Below, in pieces: positions 40,801 to 52,697 of a stretch of 64,000 bases of DNA. The position numbers and the translations under genes are program-made. The DNA comes from Chaetorhynchus papuensis (taxonomy: Eukaryota; Chordata; Aves; Passeriformes; Rhipiduridae): contig VWYX01000908.1 of NCBI GenBank assembly GCA_013396525.1, forward strand, positions 62,001 to 126,000. Reading direction: 5' to 3'. The notes beneath the pieces are model-generated. The model saw only the letters and a program-made list of their open reading frames with translations. It searched no databases and was not told where the DNA came from. How positions within the stretch are numbered: position 1 is the stretch's first letter; each line of letters starts with the position of its first letter.

Positions 40801-43800
40801 AGTTCTTGAGGAGTTCTCCTTTTCATCCTCTTTGTCTTGGGAAATGGTTGTCTCAGGTGTATGGATGGGCGTGGCCTTTGGCAGCATTTCACAATCAAAA
40901 CATGAGAGTCCTGATGTAGTAGTTGTATTTGCCAAGACTTCTCCTTCCCCCAGCAGCCAAACAGATCCAGTGCCGGGAGTGGATCTGATTTCAGTCCTTG
41001 CTGCCTCCCCCAGAGGTGAAGGTCCTGCACTACACAGGCTGCTGTGGCAGAGGGGAAGGCACTGGCCTGTGAAGGCTGTGTGATAGTGGGGCATCCCTAG
41101 GGCATGGCTGGCTGAGCAGAAGAGAGCAGGGGAGGTCTGCAAGCTGCTGCTTCAGTTGCTCCTGTGCCTGAGAAATCCTGTGATTTAGTCATTGCTCCAG
41201 AAATATTTCTGAATTTTATTTGTTCACTGTTAAATCCTTATTCCAGCTCCTATGCACACTCCTATGCAGTTTCCAGATGCTTAATTTATTTTCCTGGACT
41301 TACTCCTGGGTTAGCAGCTCTATTTCCCTAAAGTGGCTGAGCCAAAGGTCACAGACTGGAGTATTTCCAAAGAAGGACTAGTGTTTGCAAGTCTGAGATC
41401 CAAAGTGATCATATGAGTATATTTCCTTCACTTAGACTTACAGTAAAATTAGCAAACCTGGACCAGATTTCAAATATTGACTAGTTCATCCTCCTCAGAT
41501 CTCTTTGTATTGAACTATACAGAGCAGAAAACATGAATTGATTAATAAAGCAGAAACTGAGTTCAGTGGAAAGATGGTTGCTCCCCTCCCCCCCATAACA
41601 ATAGCATAGAAAGTATTGTTTGATGATGCTCTTTCCCTTCTCAGCCCTTCATTTCCTGGAGGATCATATCTGACAGCAAATTTAGATGGCCGTGACTGCC
41701 AGATATGTTCTTTAACTGTGGTAGTGCTGGTGTAGTTGTTCTACAGTAAATGTGTCATTTATTGTACATCCTGCATGGAATGCCATTGTTTGTTCTGTTC
41801 AGATTTTCAAACATTATGTCTGTTTAAAATGACATTAATAGCAAACAGGATTACCACATGTAATTTAGCTGTTAGTAGTTACCAAGAGGAGATAATATTT
41901 ATGCTGGCTTTTTCATGGCAGGTCAATTATTTTGTTAGCACAGGCAACAGTATATTTGTATTGTGCAACTTTTCCTAGGAACTGAACTGTGCTGGAGAAC
42001 AGGAAATCATGGGAAGCCGGATGGGCTTGAATTAAAAGGAAGAGATTTGTTTTCCTTGTGTTCGAATGCCAGTGCCTGTTGCAGTGATTTACTGTACAGT
42101 TTTTACTTCTCATTATGTAACTAAGCAAAAGAAAAACCTGCAGAAAATTAAAGTAAAAGTGAGTGGACTATACCTATTCTTAATTTGAATTTAGTTTCTT
42201 TTCTCTTAATCAGTTTTGATGGGGTGCCACATGGTCTCCACAGGTCAAGCTTCTAGATTCTGAACAAAATTTCAAGGTGCTATTTTAAAGAACTTCCTGA
42301 GCTACGCTTGGCCAAAGCTGTCGTAGTACAAATGTACAAATGATCACATAACCCAACAGAGAGTAGTTAAAATTCAGCCACTTCTGTACATTTTAGAACT
42401 ACTGAGACCAAGCTACTTTCATAATCTGCCTGCTACATAAACACTTTATGACTCAGACTGAGGGAGTTTCATAAATAGTTTGCTAATGGTTATTTATGCC
42501 TTATGAAGGTGCTTAAAGGTGTTGCTTCCTTCTCCTTTTTTTCCTCTTCAATCAGCACATTATCTTAATTGTACACTTAATGTGGATTAAACTTGAATAG
42601 AAGGGACTGCATTCATTTCAGCTCAAGCACTGAGGGCTGTTAAAACTGACTTGCAGTCAGTTTTATAAATAAAATAATTTAGTCCAATAAAATAATAAAG
42701 TCCAACAAAATAATGTGGACTAACAGTAGCATAAAAGTTGTATGGAAAATAATTGGCTTCTTCAAGTCCTCAATAAAGGCTCAGGCCTTCACTGTTTTCA
42801 GTGGAAGCACAGCAGTTTTGGACTATGCTGGATTACATAACAGGCCTGAATCTTACAGTTAGAAGCTCTAAATTAGGTGTAGAACTGTTCTGCACCTGAG
42901 ACTCCATTTTTGTAATGGAGATTAGAGCTGGCAAGAGAACTTGTGAGAACCACCTGTATCCCTTTGCAGGTCTTATTCCCTGAGCAATTCTTTCAAAACC
43001 CCCTCATAGTTTCTCTGACTCTCTCAAATACACTACCTCCTTCCAAAATTTCACAGCCTTCCAGAATGGAAGAAATGGATTTTCTCTGGCATGTTACAGT
43101 CTTCCCATATTTCACACACAATTTTTCTTTGGAAGAAAATATTTTCTTTCTAAAGTTACTTTTCAGCTCAGGTCTGTTGATTTCACTAGAGATTGAATTA
43201 GGCCCCTTTAATTAGGCCCTGAAGTCCACTGGCTATAAGTTAAACCTGGCATTTGCTTCAAGCTGGCCCTGCAGTTATTTTTTTTTGTTCCACCAATGGC
43301 CAACACTCAAGCTACAACATTCATGGAATTACACATGCACTCATAAATTCACTCAAAGCCTATTTATACCAGCTTGGAATGTGTCTGTGGGTTGTGTTTA
43401 GCATTTATATGCAATTGCCCTTGGGCTTCAGCTGGGCTTGTATTCAACATTAACAGATAATAGTTGATGTACTGCAGACTGCGTGCAGCAGTCAGCTCTT
43501 CCCCATCATGAATCAGAAGTTCGTGTCTGGCAGATAAACTGTAGTATTTTAAACTCCAGGGGGTCAGAAGAGATTGTTCTTCCCCACTAGAAATGTCACT
43601 GCTAAAACCTATCTGAGCTTCCAGGCCCAAAGCGTATTTTGGGATGATGTGAAATGTGCTGCATTTTAAAATCACCATCTTCTTAAACCTATATTGAAAT
43701 TACAAAGGAAATGAGATATGTAGGAGAGCAAGGAGAAAATAATATGGCTGAGAAAGGCAGCCCTGGACTGTGTAGTCCTCACTTGATGCTTAGCACACAG

Positions 43801-44832
43801 ACATTGCCTTACCTGTACTCTTCACTCGTGTCTTTTAATGCAGGTTTGGAAGTCCTAAGCTAGTTCAGTATCAGTGATTGAAATTGTCATTGTGTTCACC
43901 CTGGCAGTGAGGTTGAGTATGGCCTTGCACACAGTGCATAAATTACACTTATCAGGAAGAAAGATTACCTAGGTTTAATTAGTTCCAAAGCATAATAAAA
44001 AGATACACAGTGCAAGCTGTGCAGCTCACAAGGGTAGTGTCTTCCTTGTTAGACATATTTGCTTTAAGGGTAGGTATAAAATAATACTTAGATATATGAG
44101 AAAATAATCAGCAAGTATTTCTTGATACCTAGCTAGGCCTTTGTACTTCCAGTCCCTAGAGATAAAGACTCTTCCTAAATACATTTGTGTATTATAGTAA
44201 GACTTCCAGGACTAGAGCATGCACTGATAAGGAAGTGAATGCATGGGGAGGTTTATAGTCTCAGAGTTTGTATCAAGAGACTTTTATTCCACTGTCAAAA
44301 AGATGTGAAGTTTGTTGTTGTTTCAGCAGGACAGCTGTAAAAGGACTACAAAGAGAATAGGCCTTAAAGAACTCAAAAATAAGCCAAACCTCTCTTTACT
44401 GAATACTCTATTACTGAGACACCTGTAGTGCTGTCTAATAGTCAAAAAAAAAAGATGGTACACATTCTGTTATGTGCTGTGAAAATCAGTCTAAATTATC
44501 CATACAGTTAAAAGCTGGGGGAGATTACAAGGTTAATTAGTATGATGTATAGAATAATGCTGGCAGAGTCCACAATGAAACTCAAACTATATAATGCAAG
44601 ATTCCAGAATCACAGGGCAAGGGAAAATTTCCTTGTTTGGAGCTCAGAGTTCTAAGCCTCATTTCAGTAGCACTTCAGCCAAGGGCTGGATTTCCATTCT
44701 TTCCTATTTTCTTTTCCTATCCCAAGTACTTGTGTGCCTAGCTGGATCATCCTTTGTGCCTTGCAGCTTCAGCAGGCCCTGATGTTTCACATTCCTTTTC
44801 ACTCTCTGCTCCTGAAAGAAAAGCTGACCTTT

Positions 44833-44851
44833 ATTTGCATTTTATTTGCAT
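44833..44851 (+). promoter_or_regulatory. Two octamer motifs (ATTTGCAT) 11 bp apart
   Basis: ATTTGCAT, the reverse of the POU octamer ATGCAAAT, occurs at 44833-44840 and 44844-44851 through an 11 bp tandem repeat. The spacing is about one helical turn. Function is unknown; simple slippage is an alternative. Confidence 0.3.
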
Positions 44852-47800
44852 TTTCTCCAAAGAAAATCCCTCTGACCAGTATGTACCTGGCTCCTATTCC
44901 TAAAATTCTTAGCCAGAGTGTATGTAGGCTATTCCTTCAACATGCACTTAACAAGTGTTCCAGGTGTGTTCTGTACGAAGCTGAAAGTCCTCAGAACTGT
45001 GTTGTCCCTGGCACAAAGTTGAGGACTTTTAGTGTCATCAGTGCTTGAGACCTTTACAGCTGCAACACACAAATTATGTGAGGTGTTCTCATTTAATTCC
45101 CAAGAATAAATGACATGGCAGCCTGTTGAGAAATCCCTTAACAACATCCCTAAATGGCAGTGTGACCTGGACCATGACAGTCACGGCCCTAAAAACAAAC
45201 AGGGTAGCTGAGAGGGCCGCCCACAGCAGCCCGTGAGGTGTTTACGGTGTCTGGCTTCTCAGGCTTTAGAGGAAGGTGGAGGAATCAGTGTCCCTGTGCA
45301 AACACTCATTTAATCTCTGAGCATCCTTCTGGACTCTCGTTGCCTCAGTTATCTCCAGAAGGGAGTGAAAGAAGTGCTTTGTTCAGCGAGGTGAGGAGTT
45401 ACAGCAGCCCGTGCACATCTCACTTGTTGGGAGTGCAGGACAGCACTTGAGTGCTCCAATACCCTGCATGAGCCTTGGGGTGCTTCCGATAGCTCTGCCC
45501 CCTGGGCCAGTAGTGATTTCCCTGTCAGGCCAAAGACTGCTCGCATTGCAGCCTTTTTTCCTTTTCTTTAGTGACCGTAAACTCAGAGGAACCACTGTAA
45601 GCATAGCTGACAATTCAGAAGAACAGTATTGGTTGTAAATGCCATTGTTCACCTGAACCTTTGCAATTAGCATCCGTAGAAAGGAAAACTGTAGCAAACT
45701 CAGGCTGAGCAGCAGGCTGATGGCACGTTCTGTTATCACAGCTCAGCCTGACACAGCCTCAGCTTGTTCCGTGCAGCAACAGTAATGAGAAAATGTACAG
45801 CAGCCAGAAAACCTGGTATGAAAATCGAAATTACATTGCCAAATGTGCCTGAGAATACTGGAACTGAAAATTTTTATTTAAGAAAGGCACCATCTACTTT
45901 GCATATAATTATACAAATATGGTGCATGCTGAACACATACAGCAGTTAACAGGTACGTGATATGCTGCAGAGCTTGGGCTACAAGAGTGTACTTGTGCTC
46001 AGGACTACCGTGCTGTTGTAATGTCTGTGAAAAACTTCTCTTGGCTGCCAGTTTTACAGACATTGACAAGAATTTTCTCCTTTTCCTACAAAAACATAAT
46101 GTTTTCTGCTTTTTCAAAACAAAAAGACCTGCATTTGCATAAGATAGTGAATTACACAACACATTTAGTCTCAGGCCACGATGGATTTACCGAGGTAATT
46201 GTTGACTGACTGTGAGAGATTAGATAAAGAAGATTCGGTACTTGTAAAGGGAAGATCCTATCTCAAGCTGAAAAAGGCTTGAGGTACTGAAATGTAGTTA
46301 CAGTTTATTTTAAACAGAAAGCAGTTGTATATAATACTCATAAAGCTTTCACAGCTCACCTCATTTTACTTTGTACCGCTGGCCTTGCTGGGAACTAGGG
46401 AGAAATGTGAAGGGTTCACACAATGCCTTTTAGGCACCTAGTTGGCAGGTCCTGGCAGTTACGCAATTTTCTGAAAGCTTCTGATTTTCATCTAATTCAG
46501 CTGTTTAAATTAGCTGGTGTGAACAACTTACCTGGTGAGAGCAAATGGGAATGTAAGTGTGACAGAAAACAAAATAATTTCTGAAACATTTGTCAAAGCT
46601 ATTTCTGAACAGATTGTGTATGCATAATAGATGCCAGAAAAGTCTAGCAAGAAGGTTTATTGGTTTTTATCTGGGCAGAGCTAAGAAAGTAGCTACTAAT
46701 CTTACTTGTTGTGTAGCAGATGTATCTCCCAAATTCATCCCAGTGATAATGTTAGAGATAATACCTATCCTACTTCAGTTTCATGAGTCTCTAGGATATA
46801 CCAGCTCCATCTCCAGATCTCTCTAGACTGTCTGGACACTGATGGTACACAGGCAGGTCAAGAAATAATCAAATGAGACTATTACACTGAGTGTTACAAA
46901 ATCAGTAAGCCTCAGCTGAGTCTCTGTTGTACCGTTTTGGGGACAATATTTTATGTTTGCTTCTGTTTTCAGTGCTCAGTCTGGGAACCAGAAGTTGTTC
47001 AAATCCCAGGGAGGATACCTAAAATCTCAGCCTGAAAGTTCAATCTGACTCAAATTCCAGTAATAATTAGTTTCTGCTGTAGGGAAGTTGATTTGGGGAA
47101 AGTTTGGTTTGGGTGAAAATGGAACACAGTTACAAGTTTCAGTTTGAAGGGCACAGGGTTGATTTGCACATACTCTGCAGAGCTGCAAGGAATGGGGGTA
47201 GGAAATTGTACAGAACCTTGTGTACACACAGCATCAAAACTGAGCACCCTCAGCCTGTGAGTTTGTTGGGGCTTTATCAAGTAAGAGATCTTTGTGATGC
47301 AATCATAGCTCTTGCATTTAATTTTAAAAGATAATTACTGTTATTTAATAAAGCTGTCTGTAGAAAAGTCAATCTTTCCTCTGGAAATTTATTTCAGCGG
47401 AGCTAAAATTTTACTACAGATGTTTGGATGTTCTGATATGATAGGCCTGCAATCTAATATGGTCAATATTTCATTTTTTCCACAATATGTGTAAATATTG
47501 TGACCAGAACAGATTTACTGAGAGAAATAATGGGTCCGCGGTATCCTCCGTATCTCTTTAAGAGTGATGACTGGATTTACCATTCTTCTACATGACTGGG
47601 AGCTACAAAGAATAACTGAAATTAAGAGTAACCGAGACTAAAATGACAACAGAAAGGTGATCCTACTTTGCATTGCTAATATTATGAAGAAGAACAGAAT
47701 GAAAGAAACTGGGCAAATGGGGATTGTGGCAGAGTTATTTGCTTTATTCTGTTTGCCTGGTATTCCAGCTTCACAGTGTATCTGCTCCTCTCATAGCTGA

Positions 47801-49238
47801 AGATTATAGAGTAATTGTTTTGCTATGCACAATAATCTATCATTCTTGTCTTCAATAGCTACATCCAAAGTGTGTCACTGAGCTGCAGACAGAGGGGAAA
47901 TACTTCTGGCATGTGGCTAGCTCAGCTGTCAGTCAGTTTATATTCTGACTCTTGGGCCTCTGCTGCTTTGCCCTACTTGGGCAGTGGTTTGTGTGGGAGA
48001 AGTTGGGCTTCTCTTTACGCTTCCTGCTGGCCCATGTTTCTGTTATTCCATGGTGACACAAGGACCAAATTGGACCAGGGTGTTGCAAATTTGGCTGCTG
48101 TACTGGGAAACAGCTGTGGAGGAAAACTACAGATCCAGTGACAGGATCTGAGTTATGCAGAAGTATGACAACAGACAAGTCAGAGGTGATGAAAGTCTTG
48201 AATGGCACTTTGTGGCAATTGAGAGAAACTTCCTGGAAACGTATGGCATGGGTAGTTGTTAGCTTACAGTTTGCACAGAAAGCCATGTAGAGCCCAAATT
48301 AAATCCCTGTTACTCTGCCTTTGTCTCAAGTCGGTGGAATCAATGAATACATGCACTGCTCACACAGCTATTGGCACTGTGGATGGAGGGGGGCAGGAGA
48401 GTCAGGGCCTGAATGCCAGCCCAGCACAAGAGACAGGGCTGACCCCAGATCTGAGGAGAAGGTTCAGGAGATGGATGTGCTGCTCAGCAGAGGATTCAGT
48501 ACGAGCTGGGTAAAGAGTATTGATGGCTAGATACGGGCAGCATGTTGCCCTAGGGGACACTTTTTTTCTTGTCTGTTGAAAATAGCATCAGTGCTGACTG
48601 CAGCTGAAGCCTCACTTCTTGTAAATGACTTCAATCATAACAGAATTAGTGTGACCACAGCCTCAGAGCGGGACGGCCCTGCTTGGCGTTCAACAAGCTC
48701 CTCCTCCTGAGCATTCAGTAGCTCTCCGCAGCTTAAATAAACAGCTTTCTGAACATCTACACATCTATTAATTGGCTCTGCTCGTTAGCAAGTGCTTTAC
48801 AGCTGCTGCATTGTATGTAATTTAACCTACTCTGAAAGTAAGGGCGTTTCAGTCTGAAAGGGGAGGAGGCCTCAGCCCTGCGGCCTGTGGAGTCCCAGGA
48901 GCAGGGCCCTGCTCAGAGCCCACCCTGCTGCTCTGGGGGACACAGGCTCCTGTGGGGGACACAGCCATGCTGCGAATGGTATCATTTTAAAGCTGTCCCT
49001 TCCCCGCTAACTGTAAATATTGCAGCCTCTTCAAAAATGTGGCTTTGCTGTGCTCCTCAGCATGGCTCAAATTCTCCCACTGTCCTTTAACAGATTGACT
49101 GTTTACTTCACTTTTTCGGCCACAGTCAAAAGGTCAGAGGAAAGAGCTGGGCAAGAGAGGAAGGGACTGGAATCACCACTCTTCATGTACTATTTAGCAG
49201 GATGGATTAAAATCTATTGTGTGTTTCTGTTGCTTTAG
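44852..49238. other. Noncoding DNA, no gene seen
   Basis: Ordinary sequence with short chance frames only. I could not recognise any transposon, exon or RNA gene. Confidence 0.55.
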
Positions 49239-49391
49239 GTGCAGAGTACTGCAAATTCCCTATTTGACCTTGCTGGTGCTTTATTAAAGCTGAGGATGAG
49301 AGATTTGACAGCTGAAATTACTACAAAAATCTTCAGGAGATTCCTGCTGTGCCCCTTAGATGTGACACCACCCTTAAATCAGTGTACACAG
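49239..49391 (+). other. Candidate exon of an unidentified transcript
   Basis: A segment of exactly 153 nt is bounded by TGTTGCTTTAG on the left and a consensus donor CACAG|GTGAGC on the right. It is open throughout in one frame (51 codons, phase 0 at both ends). The peptide, with LFDLAGALLKLRMRDLTAEITTKIFRRF in its first half, resembles no family I recognise. A second acceptor (GCAG at 49241-49244) is possible. It could be an exon of a long noncoding RNA or a chance arrangement. No partner exon was identified. Confidence 0.2.
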
Positions 49392-51719
49392 GTGAGCAGA
49401 CGTTTTAGAGAGCCCTTCATTCGCTCTTACAGAAGGAAATTCAGAGTGACATTGTGAACACGCATACTGTGGTTAGGATTTCCTTGTTGCTTTGGAGTGC
49501 TTGCTTTGCTTTGCCTTGTTTGCTACATATACCTATTAGAAGGAGGATCTGCCTGGCCACTGTATTGTATGCTGGGGAGAGAGACAAAGAGAAGGAAAGG
49601 AAGGGGAAGAAAAATAAGGCAGGTGAAGATAATGTAATTTAAAAATACAAGACAGCTTTGTCTCCTCTTTACTTAAGAGATATTTTATACAATTCTGACC
49701 TTCTTGTCCTTATTAATAGTTTCAGTTATATTTTTTTCTGAGCTATCCCATATTTGCATTTCATATTAAAGACGAAATGAAGGTATTTAGGCATCTCATG
49801 TGGGAGGATACGGCTTATTTCTGCTAAACTTACTGTAGAGCAATAGAAGAGAGAGAGAAAGGAAATAGGTTTGTTTCTGCCAGCAAGAAAATGAAATGGA
49901 TTCAACCCTTATGTTTTTCATTCCAGGCCTCTCAGTGGAAGCCCCTTACTATTATCTAGGTCTAGTTTTGCTTGGTTTTACCAGAGGTAGCAGAGAATCT
50001 TTTAAGTTACATTGTGCTTGTTCTACCACTAATGCTGTCATGTGGACATTCTTCTGTGTAGCAGGGCAAGAGCCATTAATTTGGGGCCTGAAGGGTTAAA
50101 AGATATTAGTGTGGAGCTGGAAAAAAAGAGTATGGGAAAGGGATAAAAATCTCTGCTGACAGCAAACCAGTTTGGCAGCCTTCACCCTACAAAGACTTTT
50201 TTTCCAATTTAACAATGCTATTCACATTCAGGCAGTAGCTTTGCTTCAGTCTCCTATCTGCTGCATAGAACAGCATTCACTACTTCCCAAATTTATATCC
50301 TTGCAGCTTCTGTGGGAAAATGCATCATTTGGCAACTAATTCCAGCTTTAGAATTAAGCAGAAATTCTATCTGCTGTTTTAGGACTGATCCAAAGAGCAT
50401 TTTTAGGGAAGCAACACACCAGAAACTCACATGATACCGCCTGTGTGTTCTTTTTCCCTTTTTCCACAATGTCCAATCTACTGAGTGATCCTTAGTCATG
50501 TCTGAGGAGGAAACCTATTTATTCCAAAGAAACATCAATGAAGTAAGAGCTGATTTGGTAAATATTAAACAAATGATTCAGTAAGGATCACTATAGAATA
50601 TACACTCAGTGTTTCCTAAAAGTGGCTTAATCTTTAAAAGGAATGTGAATTACAGTAGGGGGAGAGACGTTTTATCTCCCAAACTCTGAAGATGACTTCA
50701 TTTACTGCTTGCAGTTCCTGTAAGCACTGTAGATCTGAGCTGATAGAGTACGTTTCTGTGAAAGACTCTGTGCCTTCTTTGAAGTGATTTGGTTCAGCTG
50801 GTTTTCTAAGTCAGCTTTTCATGGATTTCAGGAAATGCTCAAGGGAGGGGAGAATCACTTTCTCATAATGCAGGTGACATTTTGCCAAATCAGGCATCTC
50901 AACTCATTCACAGTTGCAGTTCTGGGGGCACTGTTTCTGCATTTCATGAGCAGATGGAAACAGAACAGTCTAATGTAGTTTAGCTTTCTCTGAATGCAGT
51001 TTAGCCACTAGAAATTACAGCTGCAAATGTAGAGGCTTGTGTTCTCTGGATCCCGTCAAGGAGCTAAGTCATAGACTCTTTTAACATGTCAAATCTGTGC
51101 TCTGTAGATCAGGAGGAATTTAAGATGAGAAACATCTTTTTTAGGTCTAAGGATGTCTGCACCTTTGTCCCTTTGTGTATGCCCATTTTCAAAGAGAACT
51201 AAGCTATCCTTTCCCCAGTGCACCACAATGTTCACAGACTTTTAAAGTGTGTGAAGAGCATTTCTGGACAGTGTTATTTTTCCCCACCGAGGTTCATGGG
51301 GTTTGGTTATGTCAGACAGCAACCTCTTCTAGCTTAGGGTTTTGTACCTTTCAATAGAAATAAGGCAAACCAGAGTTGGTGCAGTTTGCTCAGCCAAGGG
51401 TTTGATTTACTCTATCAAAAACTATGCATCACTGCAGTCTTAATACACTGTCCCTGCTCTTACGGATTTAGGAGATGGATTCCTGGGCAGGTTCACCCTG
51501 AGTATATTTTCTACTAGCTCGCACCTTTCTGTTGTAGGCTTTTGCAGGCAGGAATCCCCTGCCTGCTGGACTAGCACTAAGACAGACTAATTTGATAGGG
51601 CAAAGAAGCAGGACCACGTGGAGACCTGTCTGCACTTACACACTCAGTTAAGCAATTTGTCTGTCAGCAGGATAGGTGCCAGAGCCTTTAAAACTAAAAC
51701 CAGAGATGCTGTTTTTTTT
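49392..51719. other. Noncoding DNA downstream of SOCS1
   Basis: AT-rich sequence between the candidate exon and the end of SOCS1. A purine-rich GA tract lies near 49578-49612. No gene is supported. Confidence 0.55.
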
Positions 51720-51998
51720 AAAAACTGTGACAATAAAGTTTATTATGTTAATATCATTAAAAATATTATAAAATAATAAAATATTCTGCTTGGCAGAAAA
51801 ATTATGCCAGGGTTTTAAAACCCCAGGTTTGTGCAAACAGTTTTTGTAAACATAAGGAGTCAAGTGTTCAGGTTCCATCGCAAAATACAGTAAATTGCTA
51901 CAAAAATAAGTTTGCTCACTGTCAAACATATTTAAAAACCCAGGAAGCTGGATTTTGTTACACATCTCTAATGTGCCCCTACACAGTTAATGCTGCAC
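51720..51998 (-). other. SOCS1: SOCS1 3' UTR (predicted)
   Basis: The stretch after the SOCS1 stop codon runs about 280 nt to a canonical poly(A) signal. Its distal part, about 51741-51790, is very rich in A and U. An AUUUA pentamer is read on the minus strand at 51891-51895. Such elements fit the short mRNA half-life expected of an immediate-response cytokine regulator. The exact cleavage point is inferred, not seen. Confidence 0.7.
51739..51744 (-). terminator. SOCS1: Poly(A) signal AATAAA of SOCS1
   Basis: On the minus strand this reads AATAAA, about 255 nt past the SOCS1 stop codon. It is followed by a T-rich stretch, so cleavage is expected at about 51715-51730. It is the first canonical hexamer I noticed downstream of the gene. 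Confidence 0.7.
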
Positions 51999-52622
51999 TT
52001 ATATCTGAAATGGGAAGGATTTCAGATAGTCCTTTAAAACAGGATTGAGTGGGATCTGATTTAAGTTCTCTCTTCCAAAAGTCTTCACGATGCTTTTCCG
52101 GCAGAGCTCCTGCAGCGGCTGCACCCGGACCTTGCGCAGGGGGGTAACCAGTACCTTCCTCGGGGAGCTTAGGTAATGTTCCAGCAGCTTAAACAGACAG
52201 TCAAAAGTCTCTTTGCTGCCATCCAGGCTGAAACGCCCAGTCTGAAAGTTAATCCGGATACTGGTGGGCCCAGTCGCAGTCTTAACACTGATGACAAAGA
52301 AGCAATTCTTTTGTGTGCTGTCCCTGATGAGGAAGGTGCCCTCGGGCTCAGACTTCAGCTTCTCGTGGGCAGCACTGACAGTCAGAGGCCCCCAGTAGAA
52401 GCCACAGGCATCCAACAGGCTGCTGGCTCGAGTGATGCTACTGAAATCCGCTTGGGAGCGAAAGGTTCGGAAGTGCGTGTTGCCCTGTGCCTGCACAGTG
52501 CCGGGCCGGCCGGGGCCCTGGAAGCCTCGTGCCTGTGAGTGATCCCGTGCCGGAGGGTCAAGAAGCCGTCTTGGGTCTGCTCCAAGTGCATTATCTGCTG
52601 ACACCTTGCTGTGCGCTACCAT
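51999..52622 (-). CDS. SOCS1: Suppressor of cytokine signalling 1 (SOCS1), complete single-exon coding region
   Basis: SOCS1 is a cytoplasmic and nuclear feedback inhibitor of JAK-STAT signalling: it blocks JAK catalysis and links bound targets to an Elongin B/C-Cullin 5 ubiquitin ligase. The 207-residue product starts MVAHSKV and ends SFPFQI, both typical of SOCS1; the human protein has 211 residues. Residues 1-47 are a variable, Pro/Gly/Arg-rich N-terminus. The kinase inhibitory region is about 48-63, with HFRTFRS at 50-56. The extended SH2 helix is about 64-74. The SH2 domain runs from FYWGPL (75-80), and FLIRDS carries the predicted phosphotyrosine-binding Arg100. A basic stretch lies at 155-166, where mammalian SOCS1 has its nuclear localisation signal. 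The SOCS box has the BC box PLQELCRKSIV (169-179) and a Cul5-box segment IPLNP (190-194), the known SOCS1 variant of the usual LPLP. KIR position 60 is Phe where mammals have Tyr. The start has A at -3 and G at +4. The frame is intact. Confidence 0.98.
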   Translation of the reverse strand: MVAHSKVSADNALGADPRRLLDPPARDHSQARGFQGPGRPGTVQAQGNTHFRTFRSQADFSSITRASSLLDACGFYWGPLTVSAAHEKLKSEPEGTFLIRDSTQKNCFFVISVKTATGPTSIRINFQTGRFSLDGSKETFDCLFKLLEHYLSSPRKVLVTPLRKVRVQPLQELCRKSIVKTFGRENLNQIPLNPVLKDYLKSFPFQI

Positions 52623-52623
52623 C

Positions 52624-52656
52624 CTACAGCCGAGAGCAGCGGATGCGGTCTTCCAT
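52624..52656 (-). promoter_or_regulatory. Upstream ORF 2, stop one nucleotide before the SOCS1 start
   Basis: In the 5' UTR part of exon 2 an ATG at 52656-52654, with G at -3 and G at +4, opens a 10-codon frame (MEDRIRCSRL). Its TAG is at 52626-52624. One G then separates it from the SOCS1 ATG, giving TAGGATGG. Mammalian SOCS1 mRNA is known to be repressed translationally by upstream AUGs whose stop lies one nucleotide before the main start, so this arrangement appears conserved. Confidence 0.75.
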
Positions 52657-52697
52657 AGCGTCAGCGGCTACGGCAGGGCGGCCTTCCAGCAGCTATT

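Larger units (their letters stand above)
27955..44832. other. Noncoding DNA, no gene seen
   Basis: It contains the tandem STAT-like pair at 28.4 kb, an A/T-rich stretch of AATAGAAT and AAGAAAATAT units at 30785-30835, a GAAGGAAGG tract near 33626-33643, pyrimidine-rich sequence at 37197-37240 and the G/T tract at 37.85 kb. The minus-strand frame at 40705-41142 (145 codons) lacks an ATG at its start and matches no family known to me. Confidence 0.55.

Noticed and set aside
40705..41142. 145-codon minus-strand open frame
   Set aside because: It has no ATG at its start (TTG), has an in-frame stop just upstream, and matches no family I know. I could not find convincing splice sites.
1565..43328. 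Other single TTCNNNGAA matches (for example near 1568, 11308 and 43319)
   Set aside because: About 15 are expected by chance in 64 kb, and these have no companion motif.
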